From assembly GCA_022760355.1 (NCBI GenBank), contig JALEGB010000045.1:1-59369 (forward strand): a stretch of DNA of 59,369 bases, given 5' to 3'. This document shows, in pieces, positions 37,999 to 47,188 of the stretch. The notes under the pieces were generated by a model, which worked only from the letters and a program-made list of their open reading frames with translations, was not told the DNA's origin and did not search any database. Every line of letters begins with the position of its first letter. The stretch's first letter is position 1. A program made the position numbers and the translations under genes. This DNA comes from Neomegalonema sp. (lineage in GTDB: Bacteria; Pseudomonadota; Alphaproteobacteria; Rhodobacterales; Rhodobacteraceae).

Positions 37999-38862
37999 TT
38001 AGAAAATATCAACCGCGTCGACGGCTTTGCCCCAGCTCCGTGAAATCCAGCTGCCTTTATCTTCCTTCGGCCGCAGGTCTTTGCCGGTCAGCAGCGCGTA
38101 GCTGTCCAGATACCATGGCGAACCAGGGAAGTTGTGCCCGAGGATCGCCGCCGCTGTCTGCGCTTCCTTAACGACGCCCAACGCCAAGTAAGCCTCAACC
38201 AGCCGGTGGAGCGCTTCGGCCGTATGCGCAGTGCGCTGATACTTCACGACAACAAGGCGGAAACGGTTGATGGCGGCGATATATTGACCGCGCTTCAGGT
38301 AGAACCGGCCAACCTCCATCTCCTTGCCCGCCAAGTGATCCAGCGCCAGTTCAATCTTCAGCTGGGCGTCTTTGCGATACTGGCTGGTGGGGTACCGAGC
38401 AATCAGCGTCCGCAACGCTTGCAGCGCCCGCTTGGTGCGGTTTTGATCACGCCCAACGTCGGTGATTTGATCATAATGGCTGAGCGCAACCAGATACTGA
38501 GCTTCGGGCGCCTTTTTATCCGACGGGTAGAAGCTCAGATAGCGCTCCGCCGAAACAATCGCCTTATCGTAATCGCCATTTTTATAGGAAGCCGTGGCGG
38601 AGGCGAGGATCGCGCGTTTTGCGTATTGGCTGGTCGGATGCAGCCGCTCCACCTCATCAAACGCTTTCACGGCGGCCTTCAGGTCCCCGCTCTTCAGCTT
38701 AGCTTCGGCTGCGGCATACATCTCCTTCGCAGGCTTCTCGACCGGAGCCTTCTCGACCGTGGGGCCCCCGAACGCGCCGCAAGAGGCGAGCCCGAAGGTC
38801 AGCGCCAATAGCACGATAAAACGGCGGAGGATTGCCGAGCAAAGGTGAAGCGACTGAATCAT
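37999..38862 (-). CDS. bamD: Outer membrane assembly lipoprotein BamD
   Basis: A 287-residue lipoprotein of the beta-barrel assembly machine. The lipobox is GLASC (Cys28). The mature protein is built of TPR-like helical repeats (about 48-250) with AAEAKLKSGDLKAAVKAFDEVERLHPTSQYA as the first. The start at 38862 has GAGGCG. A terminator after lpxC suggests that bamD has its own promoter. Confidence 0.94.
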   Translation of the reverse strand: MIQSLHLCSAILRRFIVLLALTFGLASCGAFGGPTVEKAPVEKPAKEMYAAAEAKLKSGDLKAAVKAFDEVERLHPTSQYAKRAILASATASYKNGDYDKAIVSAERYLSFYPSDKKAPEAQYLVALSHYDQITDVGRDQNRTKRALQALRTLIARYPTSQYRKDAQLKIELALDHLAGKEMEVGRFYLKRGQYIAAINRFRLVVVKYQRTAHTAEALHRLVEAYLALGVVKEAQTAAAILGHNFPGSPWYLDSYALLTGKDLRPKEDKGSWISRSWGKAVDAVDIF

Positions 38863-39086
38863 GAAACGCCTCGCATCTTCCAGCCGACGACTGCGCGCCG
38901 GCTTCTTCGAGCCAGGCCTCGTCTTCGCGCCCATAACCAGCGCAGCAGGCGAAGCCATGCGTAAAGCGCGCGGCGAGAGCGGACGCGCTGCGCCCGAAGC
39001 GCAATCGCCGCGCCGAGTTCGCCTCCTACCGCAGGCGACGGCGCATTTCCAGCCCAAGCTGATAGGATCAACGCGAGCGGTCAGCG

Positions 39087-39114
39087 CAAAAAAACGGCGC
39101 GGGAATCCGCGCCG
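39087..39114 (-). terminator. Intrinsic terminator of lpxC
   Basis: On the minus strand an exact 8-bp stem (39114-39107 with 39102-39095, loop of 4) is followed by seven T residues (39094-39088), 36 bp after the lpxC stop. Confidence 0.88.
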
Positions 39115-39150
39115 CGCCTTAATTCAAATCCCAAGACAGGGATCGCCGCG

Positions 39151-40059
39151 TCAGGCGGCAACCTCGTCAAAGCACATACCAAGCGCTTTTGGCTCACGCT
39201 GGTGATTGTAATCCACCCAACGGTAGGCCGTGTCGTCCTTGAACAGCGCCCGCAAAGCGAGGTTGGTCATCTCATGCCCTGCTTTGACGCCGACATAGCG
39301 GCCAATGATCGGAGCGCCCGCAAGCGCCAGATCGCCAACAGCATCCAGCATCTTGTGGCGAACAAACTCATCCGCGTAGCGCAAGCCGCCGCGGTTCAGC
39401 ACTCTCTCGCCATCAACCACGATTGCGTTCTCAAGCGATGCGCCGCGGCCAAGACCGGCGGCGCGAAGCCGCTCAGCATCCGCGAGGCGGCCGAAGGTGC
39501 GCGCGCGGCTCAGCTCGTCAATAAAGACGCCGTTAACCATCGCCATCTCGCGGCGCTGGCGACCGATCGCCGGCTCGGCGAAATCAATCTCGAAGCTCAT
39601 CTCGAACCAACGCGCCGGCGAAAGCGTGACTTGCTTGTCATCTTTCGTGACGGTTACCGTTTTCACGATTTTCAAAGCGCGACGGAAGGCCTTCTGGATC
39701 TTCAAGCCCGCCTTGGCCATCTCGCGAACGAAAGGAGCCGAACTGCCATCCATGATCGGGACTTCAGGGCCGTCAATCCAAACGGTTGCGTTCGTCACGC
39801 CAACCCCGGCGAGCGCCGCCATCAGATGTTCGATTGTCGAAACGGTCGCGCCGGCTTCGTTCGCGAGCACCGTGCATAGGCGCGTATCAGCCACTGCGTC
39901 ATATCGCGCGGCGATGACGTTTGGCCGATCGACGATGTCCGTTCGGATGAACCGAATTCCTGAACCGGCAGGCGCGGGCGATATAACCGCCACGGCTCGT
40001 TGACCGCCGTGAACTCCTACGCCTTCAAACCGTACTGCGCGCGAGAGCGTCGCCTGCAT
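39151..40059 (-). CDS. lpxC: UDP-3-O-acyl-N-acetylglucosamine deacetylase
   Basis: A 302-residue zinc enzyme for the first committed step of lipid A synthesis. The zinc ligands lie in TIEHLMAAL (His near 80) and in the HKMLDAVGDLAL motif near 232 (His and Asp). The start follows AAAGGAC. It is downstream of ftsZ with a hairpin in the 160-bp gap, as in other alphaproteobacteria. Confidence 0.97.
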   Translation of the reverse strand: MQATLSRAVRFEGVGVHGGQRAVAVISPAPAGSGIRFIRTDIVDRPNVIAARYDAVADTRLCTVLANEAGATVSTIEHLMAALAGVGVTNATVWIDGPEVPIMDGSSAPFVREMAKAGLKIQKAFRRALKIVKTVTVTKDDKQVTLSPARWFEMSFEIDFAEPAIGRQRREMAMVNGVFIDELSRARTFGRLADAERLRAAGLGRGASLENAIVVDGERVLNRGGLRYADEFVRHKMLDAVGDLALAGAPIIGRYVGVKAGHEMTNLALRALFKDDTAYRWVDYNHQREPKALGMCFDEVAA

Positions 40060-40153
40060 CAGAGTGTCCTTTCGCCCATCCCATCCCGTGCATTCTTGGT
40101 AGCAAGGGCGATTCCAGCGGCCAATTCACTCTGTGTTACGGTTTTTGACACGT

Positions 40154-40191
40154 TGCGCCGGCGCCTCGGTTCATTCCGAGACACCGGCGCA
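40154..40191. other. Hairpin between ftsZ and lpxC
   Basis: The arms 40154-40169 and 40176-40191 pair over 16 positions with two mismatches and a 6-nt loop. There is no T-tract on the minus strand, so it may pause or stabilise the ftsZ mRNA rather than terminate it fully. Confidence 0.5.
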
Positions 40192-40219
40192 CAGTCGCTT
40201 AGAAAAGGCGTAAGGTTAC

Positions 40220-42271
40220 TTAGCCGGGCGCGCCGCCTCGACGCAAAAAGTCCGGAATCTCAACCCGCATCGGATCAGGGCGAGTTTCGGGCTTGTCGCT
40301 GACGCGACGCGCGGCGGATGTGATTGGCTCAACCAGCTGAGGTCGACGCGACGATCGCACATTTTCCCCGGATAGCGAGCTTGCGAGGGCCGCGCCTGTC
40401 TCCGCGCCGGCGGCCAACCCCGGCCCTCGGCGCGGCGCCTCTGGCGCCGTGGAATGGAACGGGGATCTCGGCGCAACATGAGCGCGGCCGAGGGGTGTTT
40501 CGGGGCGCGGCGACGCAGGCTTCGCACGTGGGGCCCGGCGTGCTGGCTCCTGTGGGGTTGGCGCAGATTGCGCCGCTGGCCTGGGCGCAGGCGGCGCGGC
40601 TGGCGACGGCGCCGCAATTTCGACCGGGGTCGGCTCGGCCTGCGCCGCCGGCGCCGGCTCAGTCACATCACCCGGCATGTCGCGTGGCGCGACCAGCGTC
40701 GGCTCAACCGGAGCCGGCGCAGGGGTCTTAACTTCCGCCACCGCCGCGGGCGTTTCGGCCTCCGCCGCCGCCGGCGTCCGCACCGCCTCCTCCCGCGCGC
40801 TCATACGAGCCGTCACGGATTCGGGCGCGATGGCGGACTGGGCGACAGGCTCAGAGTCAACGACCGCCGCCGGCGTCGCCACAGGCTCCGCGACGGCTTG
40901 CTCCTTTGGGGGCGGGGCGGCCGCCTCCGCCGGGCGCTGTATCAATGGCTGAACCGAAGGCGCCTGGCGCGCCGGCTGCTCAACCGACGCTGCAGCAGCT
41001 GGCGCTGGCGCGTTATGATCGGCCGCCTGCGGCGGCGGCGCTTCGGCTTGACCGGACGAGGAGCGGGGCTCAACCGCAGCGCCTTCAATGGAAACGCCGG
41101 TTGCAACGACCGAAACTCGAACCCGCGCCTCAAGCGACGGGTCGATCGACACGCCGCACGCCACCAACGCGTCCTCCATCGCCTCGGATCGAACGCGAGA
41201 AACCGCCGCATCGATTTCGCGCAGCGACATCTCGCCATTCGACGCGATGTTGACCAGAATGCTGCGCGCGCCGCGCACCGAAACGTCGTCAAACAGCGGA
41301 TTAAGGATAGCCAGCTCCGCCGCTTTCAGCGCGCGATTCTCGCCTTCCGCTTCGCCGGCGCCCATGATCGCAGGCCCCATATCCTCCATGATCGCACGGA
41401 CATCCGCGAAATCCAGGTTGATATGCCCCGGCCGAACCATAAGATCCGTGATGCTGCGAACGCCCTGGTGCAACACCTCGTCCGCCATGCGGAACGCGGT
41501 GACAAAGCTCGTCTCTTCTTCGATGATCCGATAGAGGTTCTGGTTCGGGATGACGATCTGCGCGTCGACATTTTCCGCCAATCGCAGCAGCCCTTGATCC
41601 GCGCGCCGCATCTTTACCGGCCCTTCAAAGATGAACGGCTTGGTCACCACGCTGACCGTCAAGGCGCCGCACTCCCGCGCAATCCGCGCAATCACGGGCG
41701 AGGCCCCGGTTCCAGTGCCGCCGCCCATGCCGCTGGCCACGAAGACCATATGGGCGCCCTGCAGCAAATCGGCGATCGCCTCCAGGCTCTCCTCCGCCGC
41801 CGCTTCGCCGCGACGCGGATCGCCGCCGGCGCCGAGGCCGGATGTCGTGCGGCGCCCAAGCTGCAGACGCACATCGGCTTTCGAATAGATGAGCGCTTGC
41901 GCATCCGTATTCGCGGCGACGAACTCAACGCCGTCCAGGCCCGCGTCAATCATATTGTTCACAGCGTTGCAGCCGGCGCCGCCGACGCCGACCACAACGA
42001 TCCGCGGCCGCAACTCGTACGTCGCGTAGGGGTCAAATTCCGCCTGATCCTCATAGTAACCGCCTTGCGCGTCAGTTTCTGCGGCCTCGTAGGCGGCGTC
42101 CTGCGCTGTTTCGTCGGTCGCCGGCTCGGGCGCCGCTTCAGGCGCGGCGCACTCTACCGCAGCGATATGCGGTTTCCGCGCGGCTTGCGGTTCGGCGCCG
42201 TCCCGCACGGGCAGCGGCTCGGCCGATAGCGGCTCGTCAAGCGGCGCGCTCGGTTGGGATTCGGTCTGCAT
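40220..42271 (-). CDS. ftsZ: Cell division protein FtsZ with long N- and C-terminal extensions
   Basis: A 683-residue tubulin-like GTPase that forms the division ring. The core starts near residue 86 (LRPRIVVVGVGGAGCNAVNN) and carries the tubulin signature GGGTGTG (183-189) and the T7-loop region NLDFADVRAIMEDMG. The core ends near 395. It is followed by an Ala/Pro-rich linker of about 270 residues and the conserved C-terminal peptide IPDFLRR, which binds FtsA. The first 85 residues are an acidic Ala/Glu/Pro-rich extension absent from most FtsZ proteins; no later start before the core is available. GAGGGTGAG precedes the start. It lies 122 bp after ftsA. Confidence 0.96.
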   Translation of the reverse strand: MQTESQPSAPLDEPLSAEPLPVRDGAEPQAARKPHIAAVECAAPEAAPEPATDETAQDAAYEAAETDAQGGYYEDQAEFDPYATYELRPRIVVVGVGGAGCNAVNNMIDAGLDGVEFVAANTDAQALIYSKADVRLQLGRRTTSGLGAGGDPRRGEAAAEESLEAIADLLQGAHMVFVASGMGGGTGTGASPVIARIARECGALTVSVVTKPFIFEGPVKMRRADQGLLRLAENVDAQIVIPNQNLYRIIEEETSFVTAFRMADEVLHQGVRSITDLMVRPGHINLDFADVRAIMEDMGPAIMGAGEAEGENRALKAAELAILNPLFDDVSVRGARSILVNIASNGEMSLREIDAAVSRVRSEAMEDALVACGVSIDPSLEARVRVSVVATGVSIEGAAVEPRSSSGQAEAPPPQAADHNAPAPAAAASVEQPARQAPSVQPLIQRPAEAAAPPPKEQAVAEPVATPAAVVDSEPVAQSAIAPESVTARMSAREEAVRTPAAAEAETPAAVAEVKTPAPAPVEPTLVAPRDMPGDVTEPAPAAQAEPTPVEIAAPSPAAPPAPRPAAQSAPTPQEPARRAPRAKPASPRPETPLGRAHVAPRSPFHSTAPEAPRRGPGLAAGAETGAALASSLSGENVRSSRRPQLVEPITSAARRVSDKPETRPDPMRVEIPDFLRRGGAPG

Positions 42272-42393
42272 GGCTCACCCTCATGACATAGTGCGCGAAG
42301 CCCGTCAGAGAGGGGCGCGCGCATGTGGTTAAGAAGAGCCTTAAGGATTAACGGTTAACGAATCGTGTTAATCTCTTCGCATCTGCGGAGAGG

Positions 42394-43704
42394 TCACCAA
42401 GTCTCCCGCAACCATGCCAAGAGCCCGCTTTTCTTAGAAGGAGCCGCCGCCGCCGCTGGCGCGCCAAACGGCGTCTCCGGCGCTCCGGCGGCAAGTCGGA
42501 CCAGACCGATTGAGGCGGACCACGCGCCTTTGGGCCCCATTCCGACAAGCCCTTCCGGCGCCGCTGGCGCCCCAAGCCGCACGCGGGGCCCAAATATCTC
42601 TTCCGCGACCGAGCCCAGCCCCTCAAGCTCCGCGCCGCCGCCGGTAAAGACGATCGGACGCCCCGGAACGCTTAAGAAACCGACCTGAGCCAAACGATTG
42701 CGCGCCAAATCCATCAAATCCAGCGCGCGGGGGCGGATTGCTGCGGCCAGCGATGCTCGATCCAAACTGAGCGGCGGACCACCCCCGACACGCTTCGCCT
42801 CAATGTTTCCTGCGCGCACCGCAAGAGAGGCGCACCCCTCGGCGATCTTAAGCTGCTCCGCATCCTCGCGCGCCAAGCCAAAGGACTGGGCGATCTGCGA
42901 TGTGATCGCCTCCCCCCCGAACGGCGCCGTATCAACATAGGAAAGGCGGCCGCCCTGGAAGAGCGCGATTCCAGAGGAGTCGGCGCCGATATCGATGCAG
43001 GCGGCGCCGATGGCGCGATCCTGATCATTCAGACAGGCGATCGCCGCCGCATAGGCCGACACGCCAACCCCAATCATCGTCATATCCGCCGCTTTCAGCG
43101 CCGAAGCGAGATCGCGGATGCATTGGCGATCGACAGAAATCGAATGCATATCGACGCCAAGCCGCCGCCCGGCCCGCCCCGTCGGATCGCCAGGCGCATC
43201 CCATCCGTCAACGCGCCAACGGGTCGCCACCGCATGCAGGCGCATACGATCCTCAGCCTCCGCCGGAGGGGCCGCAGCCGCCACAATGCGCGCGATATCC
43301 TCCGACTTAACGATTGCGGCCGGCAAATCGCCCTCAGCGCTCGCTGAAACGCTGCGCGGTCGCGCGCCGGAGAGGGTCGCCATCGCAGTCTTCGGGCGCT
43401 GCCCAGCGATTGTTTCCGCTTGCCGGATCGCCGCTATGATCGACTTCGCCGCCGCGCCAACATCCCGCACCGCGCCGCCAGCAACGCCTGCGGACCGCGC
43501 AATCCCGGCGCCCAATATCCGAAACTGGCTCACGCCCGCCGGCGTCGGCGCCAGCGCGCCGATCAACGCGGCGATTTTGTGGGAGCCGACATCAATAAAT
43601 CCAACCGGCCCCGCCGCCGCAGCCTTCGCCACAAGGCCGCGCATTGCGATCTGCGTTTCGTAGGGATGTCGCGCCTGCGGCGCGCTGTCGGGCGTTTTGC
43701 TCAT
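42394..43704 (-). CDS. ftsA: Cell division protein FtsA
   Basis: A 436-residue actin-like protein that tethers FtsZ to the membrane. The ATPase folds are seen as VGFIDVGSHKIAALIG near 35-50, CIDIGADSSGIALFQGG in the middle and PIVFTGGGAELEGL near 370. The last residues LLAWLRETW form the amphipathic membrane-targeting helix. The start at 43704 is the most upstream family-compatible ATG, but its ribosome site is poor. ftsQ, normally next to it, is not upstream; a cytochrome c gene and phage genes follow instead. Confidence 0.93.
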   Translation of the reverse strand: MSKTPDSAPQARHPYETQIAMRGLVAKAAAAGPVGFIDVGSHKIAALIGALAPTPAGVSQFRILGAGIARSAGVAGGAVRDVGAAAKSIIAAIRQAETIAGQRPKTAMATLSGARPRSVSASAEGDLPAAIVKSEDIARIVAAAAPPAEAEDRMRLHAVATRWRVDGWDAPGDPTGRAGRRLGVDMHSISVDRQCIRDLASALKAADMTMIGVGVSAYAAAIACLNDQDRAIGAACIDIGADSSGIALFQGGRLSYVDTAPFGGEAITSQIAQSFGLAREDAEQLKIAEGCASLAVRAGNIEAKRVGGGPPLSLDRASLAAAIRPRALDLMDLARNRLAQVGFLSVPGRPIVFTGGGAELEGLGSVAEEIFGPRVRLGAPAAPEGLVGMGPKGAWSASIGLVRLAAGAPETPFGAPAAAAAPSKKSGLLAWLRETW

Positions 43705-43945
43705 GGCGCATGCTGTCGGCGGGAGGCGGCGGAAGGTCAAGCGTCACAGCGGCGAGCATCTCACTTTGACCTCACGCAATGCGTGCAATTGTATTCCTGA
43801 TACCGAGCCGGCGCAGCCAACCGCCACCCCGTATGGAGCGATTCGCAATGCCCCAAGCCTCGATCCAAATTCATAAGCCGCGAGAGGGACTGCCCCTCGT
43901 CCCCCCGCCATTTTACCGCTTGCTCTTCTGATTGCGGCAGTCAGC

Positions 43946-44332
43946 ATGGCGCCGCCCGTTCGGGCGCAGTCGGATCTCGACGCAGGGCGCAGGCTGTTCC
44001 GCGCCTGCCGATCCTGTCATGAAATAGGGCGCGGCGCCGGCCACCGGATGGGGCCGCACCTGAATGGTCTGATCGGCCGCAAAGCCGGGGCGCTTCCAGA
44101 TTTTCCCTACTCCCTGCCCATGACCGCCGCGGGGCTGCGCGGGCTGGTTTGGACTGAAAAGACGCTCGACGCCTATATCGCCGACCCGCAGCGCTTTATC
44201 CGCGGCACAATCATGCCCCATGTCGGCTTTCGGAAACCAGCCGATCGACGCAACCTGGTCGCCTATATTCGCGAAGCCTCCCAACGCGAAACGAAGGAGC
44301 AAGCGAAGCTGCCGGTCAAAACGAGCGATTGA
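43946..44332 (+). CDS. Small class I cytochrome c (5' end uncertain)
   Basis: A 128-residue frame with a haem attachment motif CRSCH (21-25) and a candidate Met ligand in TIMPHVGF near 90. It resembles short soluble cytochromes of the c2/c552 type. Secretion needs a signal peptide: the same frame is open upstream to 43877 and encodes a hydrophobic ILPLALLIAAVS just before the first ATG, ending in VRAQS. No ATG, GTG or TTG is available in that stretch. Another ATG at 43848 opens a different frame, so a frameshift or an unusual start is possible. The gene ends 5 bp from the terminase stop codon. Confidence 0.7.
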   Translation: MAPPVRAQSDLDAGRRLFRACRSCHEIGRGAGHRMGPHLNGLIGRKAGALPDFPYSLPMTAAGLRGLVWTEKTLDAYIADPQRFIRGTIMPHVGFRKPADRRNLVAYIREASQRETKEQAKLPVKTSD

Positions 44333-44337
44333 GCCCC

Positions 44338-46017
44338 CTACCATTTGCGCGCCCCGCCGCCCGAACGTTTCGACGATTTCGCCCTGCGCTCGGCGCCAAG
44401 CGGCGTGCGGATCGCCCTGAGCTCGGCCTGCATGCGCTTGGCCCGCGTCGCCTCCGCCGCCGCATCGACATCGCGCCGCAACTGCTCCGCGAACGCCCCG
44501 ACCGCCATCGCGAGCGCATCGAGCCGATCGTCGCGCCCAAGCGCGCCCGGCGTCCGGGTCAAGCGCGCCATTTGCCCAAACAGCGACCGCCCCGGATCCG
44601 CCGCCGCGTTCGCAAAATCCATCTCCACAACCGCGCGATCCACGATCAACCGCCGCTGCGCCATCACGGGCTCCAGCGTCTCAATCAGCCGCAGCTCCTT
44701 TCGCAACGACGCCCGGATCTCACCCACCGCCGCCCGCAAGCCGCGCCGAAGCAGCCACGGGCCCAGCATTTTGGCGAACATGCCATCGCCGAAATTCGCT
44801 TCGATCAAGATCCGCTGCGGCGCCTGCAACGCGGCGATCTCCGCCAGATGCGCCATCGCCGCATCTTCATAGCCGCCCTCCAAACCGCCGGACGCAGTCA
44901 CAAACAAACGGCCATTCAGGTGCTTCACAACAGCATAGGCCGTCTCATCTCCGCCACGGCCCGCCGGGTCAATCGCCATTACCGCACTGTCAAACGGCGC
45001 CCAATCCTGCGCGACCTCCAAAGGTCCATGAAATGGCGCGCCATCGCCCCCGGCCACACGCAAATCGGCCAGCACGTCGCCGCCAGCAATCAATGCATTC
45101 GGCCCGAGGCCCGGCCGCAGCGGCAACACCACTAAATCTGATAATTTAAGCGGTCGCCTTTCGCCGTCGCGCGCCCGCGCATCCAGCAGGAACTGCATCG
45201 CATATCCGCTCGGACCATAACTCGCCCGCCGCGCCGCCAAATCTTCCGCCGTGAATCGCGCCGGATCGATCGGCGCGCCGGGGGGCGCCCCTTGATCCAT
45301 CATCTTACGGACAAAAGGCGCGAGGCGCCCACGATAGACGCCAGGATCCTCAGGAACTTCCGCAGGCCAAACGCGCACCCGATAGCCCCGATCGGGCAGC
45401 GCTTCGTAGATCGACTCCGCTGTTTGAGGCGTGCCGAGATAAGTGATGCGCCCGCCTGGGCGCAACACCGCGTCAAACTCCTTGATCGCCTCCCGCAGCT
45501 TCGCCCGCGCGGCGGCTGTCAGCGCATTGGAGGCGGTTTCGACATCGTCCGCCAGAATCTCATCGGCCCGACCGCCCGTAATCTGCCCGGTAATGCCGAC
45601 AGCGCGGACCGAAGGATCTTTCGCGGCCCGCGCCGGGCCGACATCGAACAGAGCCGCGCCGTCCCGCTGTTTCCGACTCGGCCGCAACCCGTGCAGAAGC
45701 GGCGTTTCGTCGATTAGCCGACGTGAAAAAGAGGACACGGCCTCCGCCTGCCCTTTGCCCGCCGAAACGATCAGGATTTTCGCGTCGGGCTGCCCCCACA
45801 ATCGCCAACAAACATAGGCGGAGTAAATCCAACTCTTGCCGACGCCCCGAAAGGCCATCACCATTTTACGACGCGGTCCGGTTTGTATGTAGCGCGCGAT
45901 GTCATACTGCGCCGGGGTTGGATCGCCCACGCCCAGATGGCGCCAGATCAGGCAGAGGAACACGCGAAAATCGCGCCGGAGCCGCGCATGCTCCGGCGGA
46001 TGGTGCTGTTTGCTCAT
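44338..46017 (-). CDS. Phage terminase large subunit (T7 gp19-like)
   Basis: A 559-residue DNA-packaging motor. The ATPase half has a deviant Walker A AFRGVGKS, as in T7 gp19, and a Walker B-like region ending in DEILADDVE. The nuclease half has VMAIDPAGRGGDE and DRLDALAMAV. The start at 46017 is the last ATG before conserved sequence; TTG (46098) or ATG (46083) are alternatives. It is the last gene of the virion operon, transcribed toward the chromosome, and no terminator separates it from the cytochrome c gene. Confidence 0.9.
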   Translation of the reverse strand: MSKQHHPPEHARLRRDFRVFLCLIWRHLGVGDPTPAQYDIARYIQTGPRRKMVMAFRGVGKSWIYSAYVCWRLWGQPDAKILIVSAGKGQAEAVSSFSRRLIDETPLLHGLRPSRKQRDGAALFDVGPARAAKDPSVRAVGITGQITGGRADEILADDVETASNALTAAARAKLREAIKEFDAVLRPGGRITYLGTPQTAESIYEALPDRGYRVRVWPAEVPEDPGVYRGRLAPFVRKMMDQGAPPGAPIDPARFTAEDLAARRASYGPSGYAMQFLLDARARDGERRPLKLSDLVVLPLRPGLGPNALIAGGDVLADLRVAGGDGAPFHGPLEVAQDWAPFDSAVMAIDPAGRGGDETAYAVVKHLNGRLFVTASGGLEGGYEDAAMAHLAEIAALQAPQRILIEANFGDGMFAKMLGPWLLRRGLRAAVGEIRASLRKELRLIETLEPVMAQRRLIVDRAVVEMDFANAAADPGRSLFGQMARLTRTPGALGRDDRLDALAMAVGAFAEQLRRDVDAAAEATRAKRMQAELRAIRTPLGAERRAKSSKRSGGGARKW

Positions 46018-46057
46018 TGGTTTTGCTCTAGATTTGTGGTGCGCGCGGCATAGCGGC

Positions 46058-46402
46058 TTACGCGTCCGCCGCGGATTCCTCATCGTCAGAGTCGTCAAAG
46101 TCCGGCAGCGCCGCCAATTGGGCGTCGAGCTCCGTCGCCGCCGCAGGCGAAACGCCGCCGCCGAAGGCGCCGGCCTCCTTCAGGAACTTCACCGCCGCCG
46201 AAATGTAGGCCGCCGGCGCCGGCGCGCGCCCGACCAGCTTGGTTTCCCCCGTCTTCGCATCGGTCTTCAGCACCGGCACGCCAAGTTCGCAAAACTCAAT
46301 CAACCGCTGCGTCACGGATCGCATCAACCGGTCGACGCTGCCGCGCAACTCAGCGTCGGGCGCCTGCTCCATCGGATTTGACGCCTCATTTTCACTTGCC
46401 AT
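46058..46402 (-). CDS. Phage terminase small subunit (T7 gp18-like)
   Basis: A 114-residue protein with a helical core (SVDRLMRSVTQRLIEFCELG, APAAYISAAVKFLKEAGAF) and a very acidic tail (DFDDSDDEESAADA). Size, composition and position directly before the large terminase fit the T7-type DNA maturase A subunit. GGAGGCG precedes the start. It overlaps the upstream gene by 11 bp. Confidence 0.8.
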   Translation of the reverse strand: MASENEASNPMEQAPDAELRGSVDRLMRSVTQRLIEFCELGVPVLKTDAKTGETKLVGRAPAPAAYISAAVKFLKEAGAFGGGVSPAAATELDAQLAALPDFDDSDDEESAADA

Positions 46403-46724
46403 CGCGAAGCGCCTCCAATTTAGCGACCCGGCCCTCAATGGCGTGAATGCTCATCCGTTGACTGATCAGCCGTTCGCGTTGAAACGCCGCCTCCGCCACC
46501 AGCCGCTCCACATCGCGATGCCCGGCGGCGTATTTTGATCGGTCTGCGTGATAAAGCTCTCCAAAACGCTTCAGCTCGCTGCGGGTCTCCGTCAGCTGTC
46601 CGCGCAGCCCATCAAACTGCGCCCAAACGAACCCCAGCGCGAAGACCGCGGAAACGACCCCAGTCCAATTGCGCTCAAGGAAATTCGCCAGCGAAACGCC
46701 GGCGACTTTCAACTGCTCCGTCAC
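46392..46724 (-). CDS. Small membrane-anchored coiled-coil phage protein (holin position)
   Basis: A 110-residue protein with GTG start, one transmembrane segment (about 18-37, NWTGVVSAVFALGFVWAQF) and a long charged helix after it (about 40-108). It sits where T7 encodes its holin gp17.5, between fibre and small terminase, and overlaps the previous gene as GTGA. A holin or antiholin role is possible, but the single helix and coiled coil would also fit a membrane accessory protein. Confidence 0.6.
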   Translation of the reverse strand: MTEQLKVAGVSLANFLERNWTGVVSAVFALGFVWAQFDGLRGQLTETRSELKRFGELYHADRSKYAAGHRDVERLVAEAAFQRERLISQRMSIHAIEGRVAKLEALRDGK

Positions 46725-47188
46725 GCCGCGCCCCCTGCCGAGAGGAACATCGCATCGATCTGCGCCGACGTCAGGCCAAGTTCCGCGCCGACCGCATCAA
46801 GCAGGCCTGGCGCATTGGGGTCGGCGCGCAAGAACTCCGTCGCCGACGCGAGCAACGTCAGGGCCTGGCGCTTCTCCGTCGCGGTGAGCGTGCTGGAGGC
46901 GGAGATCTGCGCCGCCACATAATCAGGCGCCAAAGGATCTGACGTTGTAAGACCCAGCGCTTCGTCCAACGCCTGGAAGAACGCTGGCGCGCGCAAGCTC
47001 AGCGTCGCCGCCAGCTCCGCGTCGGATTGAACCGGCGCGCTCCAGCTCGATCCGTCCCAGCTCCAGCCGCGCCCCGCGCCGCCGCTCGCCAAGATCCAAG
47101 TCTCAGGCTGCGCCGCCGCCCAGTTCGGGTCATCGACTTCCGCCGCATTGCGTGCGACGCCATCCACAACTTTCAAGTATATCGCCAT
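46721..47188 (-). CDS. Phage protein after the tail fibre gene, possible fibre accessory
   Basis: A 155-residue protein starting at an ATG that overlaps the fibre stop codon by one base (TAATG), with GGAGGCTG upstream. The N-terminus (AIYLKVVDGVARNAAEV) and a WSWDGSSWSAP segment resemble small tail-fibre accessory proteins; the rest is helical (TLTATEKRQALTLLASATEF). Assignment by position is inferred. Confidence 0.6.
   Translation of the reverse strand: MAIYLKVVDGVARNAAEVDDPNWAAAQPETWILASGGAGRGWSWDGSSWSAPVQSDAELAATLSLRAPAFFQALDEALGLTTSDPLAPDYVAAQISASSTLTATEKRQALTLLASATEFLRADPNAPGLLDAVGAELGLTSAQIDAMFLSAGGAA

Noticed and set aside
40454-42229. Plus-strand 591-codon Arg-rich frame opposite ftsZ
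   Set aside because: It is a shadow of the Ala/Pro-rich FtsZ linker in high-GC DNA.
43913-44344. Long minus-strand frame over the cytochrome c gene
   Set aside because: It is a shadow of the haem-binding frame and lacks any family features.
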